Assembly: GCF_022843985.1 (NCBI RefSeq)
Contig: NZ_JALHMP010000026.1
Span: forward strand, 1 to 64,000
DNA length: 64,000 bases
From: Phreatobacter sp.
Lineage (GTDB): Bacteria > Pseudomonadota > Alphaproteobacteria > Rhizobiales > Phreatobacteraceae
Reading direction: 5' to 3'
The notes under the pieces are model-generated. The model ran no database searches and had not been told where the DNA came from. It saw only the letters and a program-made list of their open reading frames with translations. The position numbers were made by a program, and so were the translations under genes. Shown here in pieces: positions 10,289 through 18,082 of the stretch (position 1 is the stretch's first letter; each line of letters begins with the position of its first letter).

Positions 10289-10714
10289 TCAGGCCGGCAG
10301 GATCTCGTTCTGCGAGAAGAACTGGGCGATCTCGATACCGGCATTCTCGACCGAGTCCGAACCATGGACCGAGTTTTCGCCGACGGAGACGGCGTAGAGC
10401 TTGCGGATGGTGCCCTCGGCGGCCTGGGCCGGATTGGTGGCGCCCATGATCTCCCGGTACTTGGCGACGGCGTTCTCGCCCTGCAGCACCTGGACCACGA
10501 CCGGGGCCGAGACCATGAAGTCGACGAGCTCGCCGAAGAAGGGGCGCTCGGAATGGACCGCGTAGAACTTGCGGGCCTCGGGCAGCGACATGCGGATGCG
10601 CTTCTGCGCGACGATCTGCAGGCCGGCGGCCTCGATGACGGCGTTCACCGCGCCGGTCAGGTTCCGCTTGGTGGCGTCCGGCTTGATGATGGAGAAGGTG
10701 CGCTCGATGGCCAT
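10289..10714 (-). CDS. ndk: Nucleoside diphosphate kinase
   Basis: It balances nucleoside triphosphate pools by passing the gamma phosphate from ATP to NDPs through a phospho-histidine. The 141-residue protein begins [14 protein letters not shown] and shows [14 protein letters not shown]. The family's active-site NxxHGSDS is seen as [12 protein letters not shown], containing the catalytic histidine. The gene stands alone, with its own intrinsic terminator about 60 bp downstream. Confidence 0.97.
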   Translation of the reverse strand: MAIERTFSIIKPDATKRNLTGAVNAVIEAAGLQIVAQKRIRMSLPEARKFYAVHSERPFFGELVDFMVSAPVVVQVLQGENAVAKYREIMGATNPAQAAEGTIRKLYAVSVGENSVHGSDSVENAGIEIAQFFSQNEILPA

Positions 10715-10915
10715 GGATCGTTCCTTGAGGGATCGGGTGGGACAGGTGGCGCGCTTCTAGCAGCGCCCCGGTGCTCCCGCAACGTCCCCGCGGCCGCAGG
10801 CCTGCGGCCGGCTGAACCACGGGTGAAGGACCGCCTCAGAACGCATTCAGCGCGCCGGCCGCATTCTGTTCCCATGATCGCTGGTGCAGCGGTCGAACGA
10901 CTGGAGATGGTGACG

Positions 10916-11278
10916 ATGCGCAGCCTGGTTCTGTCCACCCTTGCAGGCCTTGCCGCCTTGTCGGCGGTGGTCATGGCCCCCTCCGACGCCGAGGCGCAGG
11001 TCGCCATCGGAATCGAGATCGGTGCCATGCCGGTGCAGTGGGGGCCGCAGCCCCACTGGGACGGCCCGCGCCGCCGCCATGGCCCGGCCCATGACGGTTT
11101 CTACCGCCCGCGCGGCCCCTACCACGGCTTCAACCGCCCGGCGCCGCACCCTTATGGCGGCCATGGCGGCTTCCATCCGCACCGTCCGGCCCGGTGGGAG
11201 CAGACCTGCTGGCGCGAGCGCCGCTGGGTCGAAACGCCCTGGGGCCGGGAAGTCCGCAACGTCCGGATCTGCCGCTGA
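10916..11278 (+). CDS. Small secreted Gly/Pro/His/Arg-rich protein
   Basis: I do not recognise a functional family. The ATG at 10916 is preferred because GGAG ends 9 bases upstream, whereas the ATG at 10907 abuts that same GGAG. The 120-residue product has a clear Sec signal peptide (about residues 1-23, ending APSDAEAQ). A low-complexity mature part rich in His, Pro, Gly and aromatic residues follows (for example HDGFYRPRGPYHGFNRP). The tail holds two cysteines (TCWRERRWVETPWG and NVRICR) that could form a disulfide. Similar small periplasmic proteins are common in Hyphomicrobiales. It is convergent with aqpZ. Confidence 0.7.
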   Translation: MRSLVLSTLAGLAALSAVVMAPSDAEAQVAIGIEIGAMPVQWGPQPHWDGPRRRHGPAHDGFYRPRGPYHGFNRPAPHPYGGHGGFHPHRPARWEQTCWRERRWVETPWGREVRNVRICR

Positions 11279-11358
11279 CGCCTGCTGGGCGGTCAGCCCG
11301 GAAGCTTCACGCGCGGGTCACCCTGAGCCCCACCCAGACCCGACCTGCGCGGGTACGG

Positions 11359-11388
11359 GCCCGCCACCGGAGACATCCGGCGGCGGGC
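11359..11388. terminator. Hairpin between convergent genes, no U tract
   Basis: GCCCGCCACCGG and CCGGCGGCGGGC form a 12-bp stem with one imperfect pair (a G-U wobble on the minus strand) around AGACAT. It sits between the secreted-protein stop and the aqpZ stop. Without a T run it is only a candidate terminator or RNA-stabilising hairpin. Confidence 0.45.
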
Positions 11389-11408
11389 TTCGTCCATTCT
11401 GCTCCCCG

Positions 11409-12128
11409 TCAGGCCTCGAGAATCCTGGCCTTGAAGAGCGCGCCGGCGGCATAGGCGGCGACGAGCGGCACCACCAGGAAGAGCCAGAGCTGCGACAGCG
11501 CGGTGCTTCCGACGAAGAGCGCCGGCCCGAAGGAGCGCGCCGGATTGACCGAGGTGCCGGTTACGGGGATCAGCAACAGGTGGATGGCAGCGAGCGTCAG
11601 GCCGATGGCGAGGCCGGCGAGGGCTGGCGATCCCGCCTTGGCGGTGACGCCGAGAATGGTCACGAGGAACAGGAAGGTGCCGACGAACTCGCCGATGACG
11701 GCCGAGCTCACCCCGTAGCCCTTGGCCGCATCCCAGCCATTCTGGCCGAGCCCGGCCGCGGTGACGTCGTAGCCGCCGGCCTTGCCGGCCAGCATGATGT
11801 AGAGAATGGCGGCGCCGACAGTGGCCCCGGCGAACTGGGCGATGATGTAGCCGGGAACTTCAGAGGTCGGCATGCGGCCGGCGGCCCAGACGCCGACCGT
11901 GACGGCCGGATTGACGTGGCAGCCGGAGACCGGACCGATACCATAGGCCATGGCGACGATGGCGAGGCCGAATGCGAGCGCGATCGGCAGCGTTGCGAGC
12001 GCCGAATAGGGCTGGCCGGCGCCGAAAACGGCGCCCTGCCCGCCGAGTGTCACGACACCGCAGCCGATAATGACCAGTGCGGCTGTGCCGATGAATTCGG
12101 CGACGTATTTCTTCATGGTGGCGTTCAT
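11409..12128 (-). CDS. aqpZ: Aquaporin Z
   Basis: A six-helix inner-membrane channel for water (239 aa). Both half-helix signatures are present: NPAVTVGVW in the first repeat after the conserved CH, and NPARSFGPAL in the second. The HVNPAVT context and the Arg right after the second NPA fit the narrow AqpZ selectivity filter better than a glycerol facilitator. A GGAGGAGG ribosome-binding sequence precedes the ATG. It is transcribed alone, divergent from the ABC-F gene. Confidence 0.94.
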   Translation of the reverse strand: MNATMKKYVAEFIGTAALVIIGCGVVTLGGQGAVFGAGQPYSALATLPIALAFGLAIVAMAYGIGPVSGCHVNPAVTVGVWAAGRMPTSEVPGYIIAQFAGATVGAAILYIMLAGKAGGYDVTAAGLGQNGWDAAKGYGVSSAVIGEFVGTFLFLVTILGVTAKAGSPALAGLAIGLTLAAIHLLLIPVTGTSVNPARSFGPALFVGSTALSQLWLFLVVPLVAAYAAGALFKARILEA

Positions 12129-12294
12129 AACCCCTCCTCCTCAGTTCCCCCGGTTGCATGGCTGGCCGGAGCTCGCGTCACCATAGCACCAGTGACGGTG
12201 ACGGCACGGGGTTTCAACGGCTTTTGCAGCGCCCGGAGCCACGGCCTCCGGCGGCCGGCTTGCATTGCCCGCCGGCCTCCTTCAAAAGCCGGCC

Positions 12295-14160
12295 ATGTTA
12301 CAGATCAACGACCTGACCGTGCGGGTGGCAGGCCGCGTGCTCATCGACAATGCGTCGGTGACGCTGCCGCCGAATGCGCGCGTCGGCTTCCTTGGCCGCA
12401 ACGGCACCGGCAAGTCGACCCTGTTCAAGGTCATCCAGGGCGAGATGGCCGCGGATGGCGGCTCGTTCAAGCTGCCGGCGCGGGCGCGCCTTGGCGGGGT
12501 GGCGCAGGAGGCGCCAGGCGGCCCGCAATCGCTGCTCGCCTTCGTGCTCGACGCCGACAAGGAGCGGGCCCGCCTTCTTGCCGAGGCGGAGACGGCGACC
12601 GACCCGCACCGGATCGCCGAGATCCAGACGCGGCTCGTCGATATCGACGCCCATTCGGCCCCGGCACGCGCGGCGGCGATCCTCGCCGGACTCGGCTTCG
12701 ATACCGCAGCCCAGGCGCGACCCTGTTCGGATTTTTCCGGCGGCTGGCGGATGCGCGTTGCCCTGGCCGCGGTGCTGTTCACCGCCCCCGACCTGCTGCT
12801 GCTCGACGAGCCGACCAACTATCTCGACCTCGAAGGCACGCTCTGGCTGCAGGACTATCTCGCCAGCTATCCGCACAGCGTTCTCCTGATCAGCCACGAC
12901 CGCGACCTTCTCGACGCCTCGGTCGAGCACATCCTGCATCTCGACCAGGCCAAGCTGACGCTGTGGAAGGGCTCCTACACGACCTTCGCCAAGTCGCGGG
13001 CCATCGAGATGGCGGTGCGCGAGAAGGCGGCCAGGAAGCAGGAGGACAAGCGGGCCCATCTGCAGAGCTTCGTCGACCGCTTCCGCGCCAAGGCGACCAA
13101 GGCGCGGCAGGCCCAGTCGCGGTTGAAGATGCTGGAGAAGATGGAGGCGGTGTCGACCATCATCGACCGGGACGTGCCGCCCTTCGTCATCCCCGAGCCG
13201 GCGCGCAAGGCCTCACCGCCGATCATCACCATGGAGGGCGCATCGGTCGGGTATACGGAGGGGCAGTCGATCCTGCGGCGGCTCGACCTCAGGATCGACG
13301 ACGACGACCGCATCGGCCTCCTCGGCGCCAACGGCAACGGCAAGTCGACCTTCCTGAAGCTGATCTCGGACCGGCTGAAGGCCATGAGCGGTCGCATGGT
13401 GCGCGCCGACAAGCTGAAGATCGCCTATTTCGCCCAGCACCAGCTGGACGAGCTCCGGCCGGCGGAAAGCGTCTACCAGCACCTCAGGCGCCTGATGCCC
13501 GACGACCCCGAGGCGAAGGTCCGCGCCGCCTGCGCCCGCTCAGGCTTTTCCGGCGAGCGTTCGGACACGAAGGTGTCCTCGCTTTCCGGCGGCGAGAAGG
13601 CGCGCCTCCTCTTCGCCCTCGCGGTCTTCGAGGGCCCGCATCTCCTCATTCTCGACGAGCCGACCAACCATCTCGACATCGACAGCCGCGCCGCGCTGGT
13701 GGAGGCGCTGAACGGCTATTCGGGGGCGGTGCTGATCGTCTCGCATGACCGCCACCTCCTGGAATCGACGGTGGACCGGCTCTGGCTGGTGCGCGACGGC
13801 ACGGTGAAGCCCTTCGACGGCGATCTCGACGACTACCGCAAGATCGTCCTGTCGGGCGCGACGCCGGGTCCCGACAAGACGGATCGGCCGGACAAGGTAA
13901 GCGAGTCGAAGCCGGCCGCCCCGGCGCGCGGCGAGGCCAAGGCGCTGGCGAAGCGCGTCGCCGAGATCGAGGCGACGATGGAGAAATTGCGCGCGGATAT
14001 CGAGAAGATCGACCGTATCCTCGCCCAGCCCGGCTATTTCGAGGCCCATCCCGACAGCGCGGCGCAGGCGGCGAAGACCAGGGGCCTCAGGGAAAAGCAG
14101 CTCGCCGAGGCGGAAGAGGCCTGGCTCGAAGCGAGCGGGGAGCTGGAGGCGGCGGGCTAG
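12295..14160 (+). CDS. ABC-F family ATPase (ribosome-associated)
   Basis: ABC-F proteins are soluble twin ATPases that act on stalled or initiating ribosomes. The ATG at 12295 is preferred over a TTG 30 bases upstream because it starts at the conserved MLQINDLTV. Two nucleotide-binding domains are visible. The first has GRNGTGKST, FSGGWRMRVALA and LLLLDEPTNYLD. The second has GANGNGKST, LSGGEKARLLFAL and LLILDEPTNHLD. Between them lies the basic linker helix pair (about residues 235-300). The last ~70 residues are a predicted coiled coil (AKRVAEIEATMEKLRADIEK). The 621-residue length resembles YheS/Uup-type members. It has no transmembrane segment and is not a transporter. Confidence 0.93.
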   Translation: MLQINDLTVRVAGRVLIDNASVTLPPNARVGFLGRNGTGKSTLFKVIQGEMAADGGSFKLPARARLGGVAQEAPGGPQSLLAFVLDADKERARLLAEAETATDPHRIAEIQTRLVDIDAHSAPARAAAILAGLGFDTAAQARPCSDFSGGWRMRVALAAVLFTAPDLLLLDEPTNYLDLEGTLWLQDYLASYPHSVLLISHDRDLLDASVEHILHLDQAKLTLWKGSYTTFAKSRAIEMAVREKAARKQEDKRAHLQSFVDRFRAKATKARQAQSRLKMLEKMEAVSTIIDRDVPPFVIPEPARKASPPIITMEGASVGYTEGQSILRRLDLRIDDDDRIGLLGANGNGKSTFLKLISDRLKAMSGRMVRADKLKIAYFAQHQLDELRPAESVYQHLRRLMPDDPEAKVRAACARSGFSGERSDTKVSSLSGGEKARLLFALAVFEGPHLLILDEPTNHLDIDSRAALVEALNGYSGAVLIVSHDRHLLESTVDRLWLVRDGTVKPFDGDLDDYRKIVLSGATPGPDKTDRPDKVSESKPAAPARGEAKALAKRVAEIEATMEKLRADIEKIDRILAQPGYFEAHPDSAAQAAKTRGLREKQLAEAEEAWLEASGELEAAG

Positions 14161-15029
14161 CCGGCCCGGGCCGTGACCTCGACGAGATTGCCGTACATGG
14201 CGGCGGGGGACAGCGTGAAGCCCGCCCCGGCGGGCGACACGGGGATATCGGCGCGGCGGGCGAAGCCGGCCAGCACGGCGGGATCGCGGGCGCGCAGGCG
14301 ATAGCCGACATAGAGCGGGTCCGCGGGTGGCTCCATGTCCAGGCCGTAGCGGGTCGACAAGTCCTCTGGCGCGAAGATGTCGAGCGTGACGCCCCCCGCC
14401 GCGACGATGTGGCAGCCGTCGTGCCGGCGCACCGGACAGTGCAGGATACGGGCGAACCGGTCCGCTAGGGCGGCGGGATCGGGCGCGACGACGAGCGCCG
14501 CATCGAGGCCGGTCACACCGTTGGGATGGGTGGTCCAATCCGGCCGCCGGTAATGCTCGACATTGTGGTAGCGGCAGGCGTTGAAGGTCAGCCCGGCCGT
14601 CTGCGGCAGGATGACGTCGAATTCCGGATGAACGGACGTGCCGTCGTCCAGCCGCCATTCGCGCCGCACGTGGATCGGGGCGGCGAAGGGCAGTCCCTGC
14701 GCCGCCAGATGGGCATGGCAGCGAAAGGCGTCCTCGGTCGAGAGCACCATGGACTTGATGCGCTCCTCGCCGCCGAGCAGGGCGGCCATGGGCGGCGGCA
14801 GCCGGGCCGGATCGGAGACCGACATGAGCTCGATGAAATTCGCCGTCCCCGGCGCGGCATCGGCGAACAGCACCATCTGGTTGGTGATGCCCATGCTCTC
14901 GATCTGGCTGACCGGCGAGAGGGTGAAGCCGAGGCGGCGGAACGTGTCGGCTGCCGCCGCGCCGTCGCGGACATAGGTCAGAAGATGATCGATCGCAGCG
15001 ATCACCGGTTCAGCGGACTCTGTCGTCAT
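14157..15029 (-). CDS. VOC (glyoxalase-like) family protein
   Basis: The 290-residue protein starts at ATG 15029 (MTTESAEPVIAAIDHLL), which overlaps the racemase stop as ATGA. Its N-terminal half resembles the glyoxalase-like domain (IDHLLTYVRDGAAAADTFRRLG, FIELMSV), and a second betaalphabetabetabeta module follows (TGLDAALVVAPDPAALADRF). Such proteins bind a metal and act on vicinal oxygen groups, or only bind ligands; the substrate cannot be read. It is the last gene of the MarR-box operon with the racemase and binding protein, so a role in using the same imported compound is inferred. Confidence 0.75.
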   Translation of the reverse strand: MTTESAEPVIAAIDHLLTYVRDGAAAADTFRRLGFTLSPVSQIESMGITNQMVLFADAAPGTANFIELMSVSDPARLPPPMAALLGGEERIKSMVLSTEDAFRCHAHLAAQGLPFAAPIHVRREWRLDDGTSVHPEFDVILPQTAGLTFNACRYHNVEHYRRPDWTTHPNGVTGLDAALVVAPDPAALADRFARILHCPVRRHDGCHIVAAGGVTLDIFAPEDLSTRYGLDMEPPADPLYVGYRLRARDPAVLAGFARRADIPVSPAGAGFTLSPAAMYGNLVEVTARAG

Positions 15030-15709
15030 CGGTCGATCTCCGCCACCGCGGCCTCCGCATGGCATGTCACCGCGTCGATGACCGGCACCCGATCATATCC
15101 GCGCCAGGTGAGCAGCGGCAGTTCGGTGCAGGCGAGAAGGACAGCCTCGGCACCCGCTGCCACGAGATCGTCCGCGATCTCCCTCGCCCGCCGCTCGGCG
15201 GAAGCCGTGACGAGACCGTCGGTCAGCTCGTTCTGGATGATGCCGTCGAGGTCGCATCGGCCCCGGTCGTCCGGGAGGCGCCAGGCCAGCCCCGCAGCCG
15301 CGATGCGCGCGAGGAGGGGGCCGGCGGCGAGACTGTGGGACGTGCCCAGCAGGCCGACGCAGCCGATGCCGCGCTCCTTCAGCACGGCGATGGCCGGGTC
15401 GAGGACATGGAGCAGGGGAACGGGAGAGGCGGCGGCGATCCGGTCGAAAATGCGGTGGGGGGTGACCGCGGTCAGGAGGCCGAGCGAGGCGCCTGCCGCC
15501 GCCGCCCGCCCGAACGCGGAGACGATCGCCCCCGCCACGCCGTCCCAGTCGCCGGCCCTGCCCTGCCCGAGCAAGACGTCGTAGCGCAGCGAGACGATGA
15601 CGCTCTCCGCATTGGCATGCCGGCCGCCGCGCCGCTCGCAGGCCTCGTTGATCCGCTGGTGATAGAGCGCGGTCGAGCGCCAGCTCATGCCGCCGATGAG
15701 GCCGATCAT
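15026..15709 (-). CDS. Aspartate/glutamate racemase family protein
   Basis: A PLP-independent racemase of the Asp/Glu/hydantoin fold (227 aa). It opens MIGLIGGMSWRSTALYYH-like (here TALYHQRINEA) and ends with the conserved LLACTELPLL, whose Cys is one catalytic residue. The first catalytic cysteine expected mid-protein is not present; the matching stretch reads GLLTAVTPHRIFD, with Thr nearby. The Escherichia coli L-aspartate/glutamate racemase also uses a Thr/Cys pair, so activity is possible. It overlaps both neighbours by four bases (ATGA), so all three genes are translationally coupled. Confidence 0.82.
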   Translation of the reverse strand: MIGLIGGMSWRSTALYHQRINEACERRGGRHANAESVIVSLRYDVLLGQGRAGDWDGVAGAIVSAFGRAAAAGASLGLLTAVTPHRIFDRIAAASPVPLLHVLDPAIAVLKERGIGCVGLLGTSHSLAAGPLLARIAAAGLAWRLPDDRGRCDLDGIIQNELTDGLVTASAERRAREIADDLVAAGAEAVLLACTELPLLTWRGYDRVPVIDAVTCHAEAAVAEIDR

Positions 15710-16689
15710 TGCTTCTCGATCGCCAGGTCGGCGAAGACCCTCCCGACGATCTCGAGCTCGGACTCGATCGCCTGGCGAAACGCGGCGGGCGGCAGGGCGA
15801 CGGGCGAAAAGGCGAGCGACTGCATGCGCGCCGCAACGGGCGGTGCGGTGATGACGGCGCGCGTCTCCTCTGCAAGCCGCTCGACGATGGCGGCCGGTGT
15901 CCGCGCCGGTGCCAGCATTCCCAGCCAGATGCCCATTCCGAAGATCGGCTCCTTCAGGCCGATCTCCGCGAACGTCGGCACGTTCGGCAGGAGCGGCGTG
16001 CGCGCCTCTCCCGAAACCGCGACCGCCTTCAACGCGCCGCCGTGGATGTGCTGCTGCGTGTTGGCGACGGAGGCGGTCGCGAGGCTGATGTGTTTCGCCA
16101 CGAGATCCGTCACGGCCGGGTTCTCCCCCCGGTAGGGAACGGCATTCAAGCCGAGGCCGAGCTTCCGGTTGAACGTTTCCCCGAGAAGGTGCCCGAGGCC
16201 GCCAAGCCCCCAGTGGCCGTAGCTCGCCTTTGCCGGGTTCGCCTTGAAATGGGCCGCGAGGTCGGCGGGGGCGGTGGATGTCAGCTCGGCGCTGGCGGCC
16301 AGGATGATCGGCGCGCGGAAGGCCATCGTGACGGGGGTGAAGTCCTTCAGCGAGTCGTAGAGCGGCCGCCTGAACAGCAGCATGTTGTTCACCTGCGTGT
16401 CCGTCACGGTGAACAGGAGCGTGTGGCCGTCGGGGTCGGCCTTTGCCACCTCGGCCGCGCCGAGCATGCCGCTGGCCCCGGTCTTGTTCTCCACGAAGAT
16501 CGTCTGCCCCAGGCGACGGCCGAGGCCTTCGGCGACGACGCGGGCGGTCGAATCGAGAGGGCCACCGGCCGCATAGGGCACGACGAGGCGGATGGGACGG
16601 CCGGGATAGCCCGTCTGGGCCCGCACCCCCGGCGACGCGACCGCGGAGGCCGCCAGCCCGGCGACAATGGATCGGCGCGTGATAACCAT
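15706..16689 (-). CDS. Tripartite tricarboxylate transporter-type binding protein (TctC/Bug)
   Basis: A 327-residue periplasmic solute receptor. It begins with a twin-arginine signal (TRRSIVAGLAASAVA, cleavage after VRAQ). The family pattern follows: YPGRPIRLVVPYAAGGPLDSTAR, ENKTGASGMLGAAEVAKADPDG and VPTFAEIG. Bug proteins usually bind carboxylates. A strong GGAGGG precedes the ATG. No TctA or TctB membrane subunit is nearby, which is common for orphan Bug receptors. It is the first gene of the operon with the racemase and VOC protein and lies just downstream of a MarR-type palindrome. Confidence 0.9.
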   Translation of the reverse strand: MVITRRSIVAGLAASAVASPGVRAQTGYPGRPIRLVVPYAAGGPLDSTARVVAEGLGRRLGQTIFVENKTGASGMLGAAEVAKADPDGHTLLFTVTDTQVNNMLLFRRPLYDSLKDFTPVTMAFRAPIILAASAELTSTAPADLAAHFKANPAKASYGHWGLGGLGHLLGETFNRKLGLGLNAVPYRGENPAVTDLVAKHISLATASVANTQQHIHGGALKAVAVSGEARTPLLPNVPTFAEIGLKEPIFGMGIWLGMLAPARTPAAIVERLAEETRAVITAPPVAARMQSLAFSPVALPPAAFRQAIESELEIVGRVFADLAIEKQ

Positions 16690-16737
16690 GGCATCCCTCC
16701 GTGTTTCGACGGGATCAGGACACCACGGCCGCCGCTG

Positions 16738-16758
16738 ATCGTCAACATAGTTGACGAT
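16738..16758. promoter_or_regulatory. MarR-type operator palindrome
   Basis: ATCGTCAAC (16738-16746) and GTTGACGAT (16750-16758) are perfect inverted 9-bp arms around ATA. The site lies in the 85-bp gap between the marR-type gene and the binding-protein operon. On the minus strand the downstream arm contains TTGACG, a good -35 hexamer. Repression of the operon by the adjacent regulator is inferred. Confidence 0.75.
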
Positions 16759-16774
16759 ATCGACCGACAGATTT

Positions 16775-17269
16775 TTACCGTCGTCGCCGCCGCGCCACGT
16801 CGGCCGGCGGCTCCAGCGTGCGGTTCTTGCCCCGGACCAGGCGCAGGATGCGGCGCAGCGCCTCGAGTTCGCCCTGACCGATCAGCGCCGCGAGGTCGTC
16901 CTCGGCCTGGCGCAGCGCGGCGACCCCATGGGCCAGCAGGTCGCGGCCGGCATCGGTGACGACGACGACCTTGTTGCGTCCGTCCTGAGCGTCATCATCG
17001 ACCCGCAGGAGCCCCCTAGCGCGGAACTGCATGACCAGCTTGCTCATCGCCTGTTTGGAAATCCGCGCCTGCGCCGCCATGGCGCTGATGCCGGCCCCGT
17101 CGAGCTGCATGGTGCGCATCACATGGACATGCGAGGCATTGATCCAGGGATAGCCGCGGGCCCGCAGGTAGGCCAGGGCCGCATGGTCGAAGCCCAGATG
17201 CACCTCGTCGAGCAGGCGCCCGAGATTGGTGAAGCGCAACTGTTCCAGGGATTGATGGGTCAGCGTCAT
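16775..17269 (-). CDS. MarR family transcriptional regulator
   Basis: A 164-residue winged-helix dimer of the MarR type. The DNA-binding part is seen at about residues 45-105: INASHVHVMRTMQLDGAG, then AQARISKQAMSKLVMQ as recognition helix, and the wing DDDAQDGRNKVVVVTDAG. The C-terminus is strongly basic (ends ARRRRR). The perfect palindrome 16 bp beyond its stop codon and upstream of the next operon is the likely binding site. The effector is probably the compound handled by that operon, which is inference. Confidence 0.9.
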   Translation of the reverse strand: MTLTHQSLEQLRFTNLGRLLDEVHLGFDHAALAYLRARGYPWINASHVHVMRTMQLDGAGISAMAAQARISKQAMSKLVMQFRARGLLRVDDDAQDGRNKVVVVTDAGRDLLAHGVAALRQAEDDLAALIGQGELEALRRILRLVRGKNRTLEPPADVARRRRR

Positions 17270-17335
17270 GAGCTGACTATGCCTGACGTCGGCTGATTCA
17301 TCACCTCGGGTCGGCGGGCGCGAACGCTCGCGCCG

Positions 17336-18019
17336 TCAGTTCTCCTTGATCGTCTTCCTCCACCGCGCCCGCAGCACGCTGGGGCGCTCGGGATAGCGCT
17401 CGTCGAGGAATTCGGCGGAGGCGATGCGGTCGGTGCGGAAGGAGCGGAAATCGCGGCGCAGTTCGCACCAGGCGATGAGGTGGCGGACGCTGTCGAAATA
17501 GCCGACCGCCACCGGCCAGAGGATGCGCTGGGTCGCCCTTCCCTGTTCGTCGCTGTAGCCCAGGGCGATCTTCTTGCCCTCGTGGATCCAGCCGCGGACG
17601 CGGGCGAGGTCGATGCGGTCCTCCGTCGGCTCCCAGGCCGGGCCGGTGCGGGAGACCGGGTCGAGCGCCACGTCGCGCAGCTTCTCCGGCACGATGGCGG
17701 CGAGCTTGGCGATGAGGTCGGCGGCGGCGCGCGCCAGGGCGGGATCGCCACGCGACTGGACCCAGCGGGCGCCGAGGGCGGCGGCCTCGATCTCGTCGGA
17801 GGTCAGCATCAGCGGCGGCAGGTCGAAGCCGCCCTCCAACACATAGCCGAGGCCGGCCTCGCCGCGGATCGGTACGCGCTGGCCGATCAGGGTGGAGATA
17901 TCGCGGTAGATCGTGCGTTTCGAGGTCTCGAGCTCGGAGGCGATGGCCTCGGCCGTCAAGGGCCGGCGCGAGCGGCGCAGGATCTGGATGATCTGGAAGA
18001 GTCGGTCGGAAGGTCTCAT
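17336..18019 (-). CDS. YafY-type HTH/WYL transcriptional regulator
   Basis: The 227-residue protein starts at ATG 18019 (MRPSDRLFQIIQIL). An N-terminal HTH_11 domain (AEAIASELETSKRTIYRDISTL, about residues 22-45) is followed by a WYL ligand-sensing domain (about 130-210), ending in WPVAVGYFDSVRHLIAWC and DFRSFRTDRI. WYL regulators sense nucleotides or small ligands and control neighbouring genes. It lies 63 bp downstream of an MFS exporter gene on the same strand, so it may control that gene. The effector is unknown. Confidence 0.88.
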   Translation of the reverse strand: MRPSDRLFQIIQILRRSRRPLTAEAIASELETSKRTIYRDISTLIGQRVPIRGEAGLGYVLEGGFDLPPLMLTSDEIEAAALGARWVQSRGDPALARAAADLIAKLAAIVPEKLRDVALDPVSRTGPAWEPTEDRIDLARVRGWIHEGKKIALGYSDEQGRATQRILWPVAVGYFDSVRHLIAWCELRRDFRSFRTDRIASAEFLDERYPERPSVLRARWRKTIKEN

Positions 18020-18082
18020 GGCGACATCCTGCCGCAGTCCTGCTGCCATCGTTATGACAGCAGTCTGGCAACAGAACCAGCG

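Noticed and set aside
10941-13748. Very long plus-strand frame through aqpZ and the ABC-F gene
   Set aside because: It crosses a secreted-protein gene, antisense aqpZ and an out-of-frame ABC-F gene, and its sequence lacks any domain.
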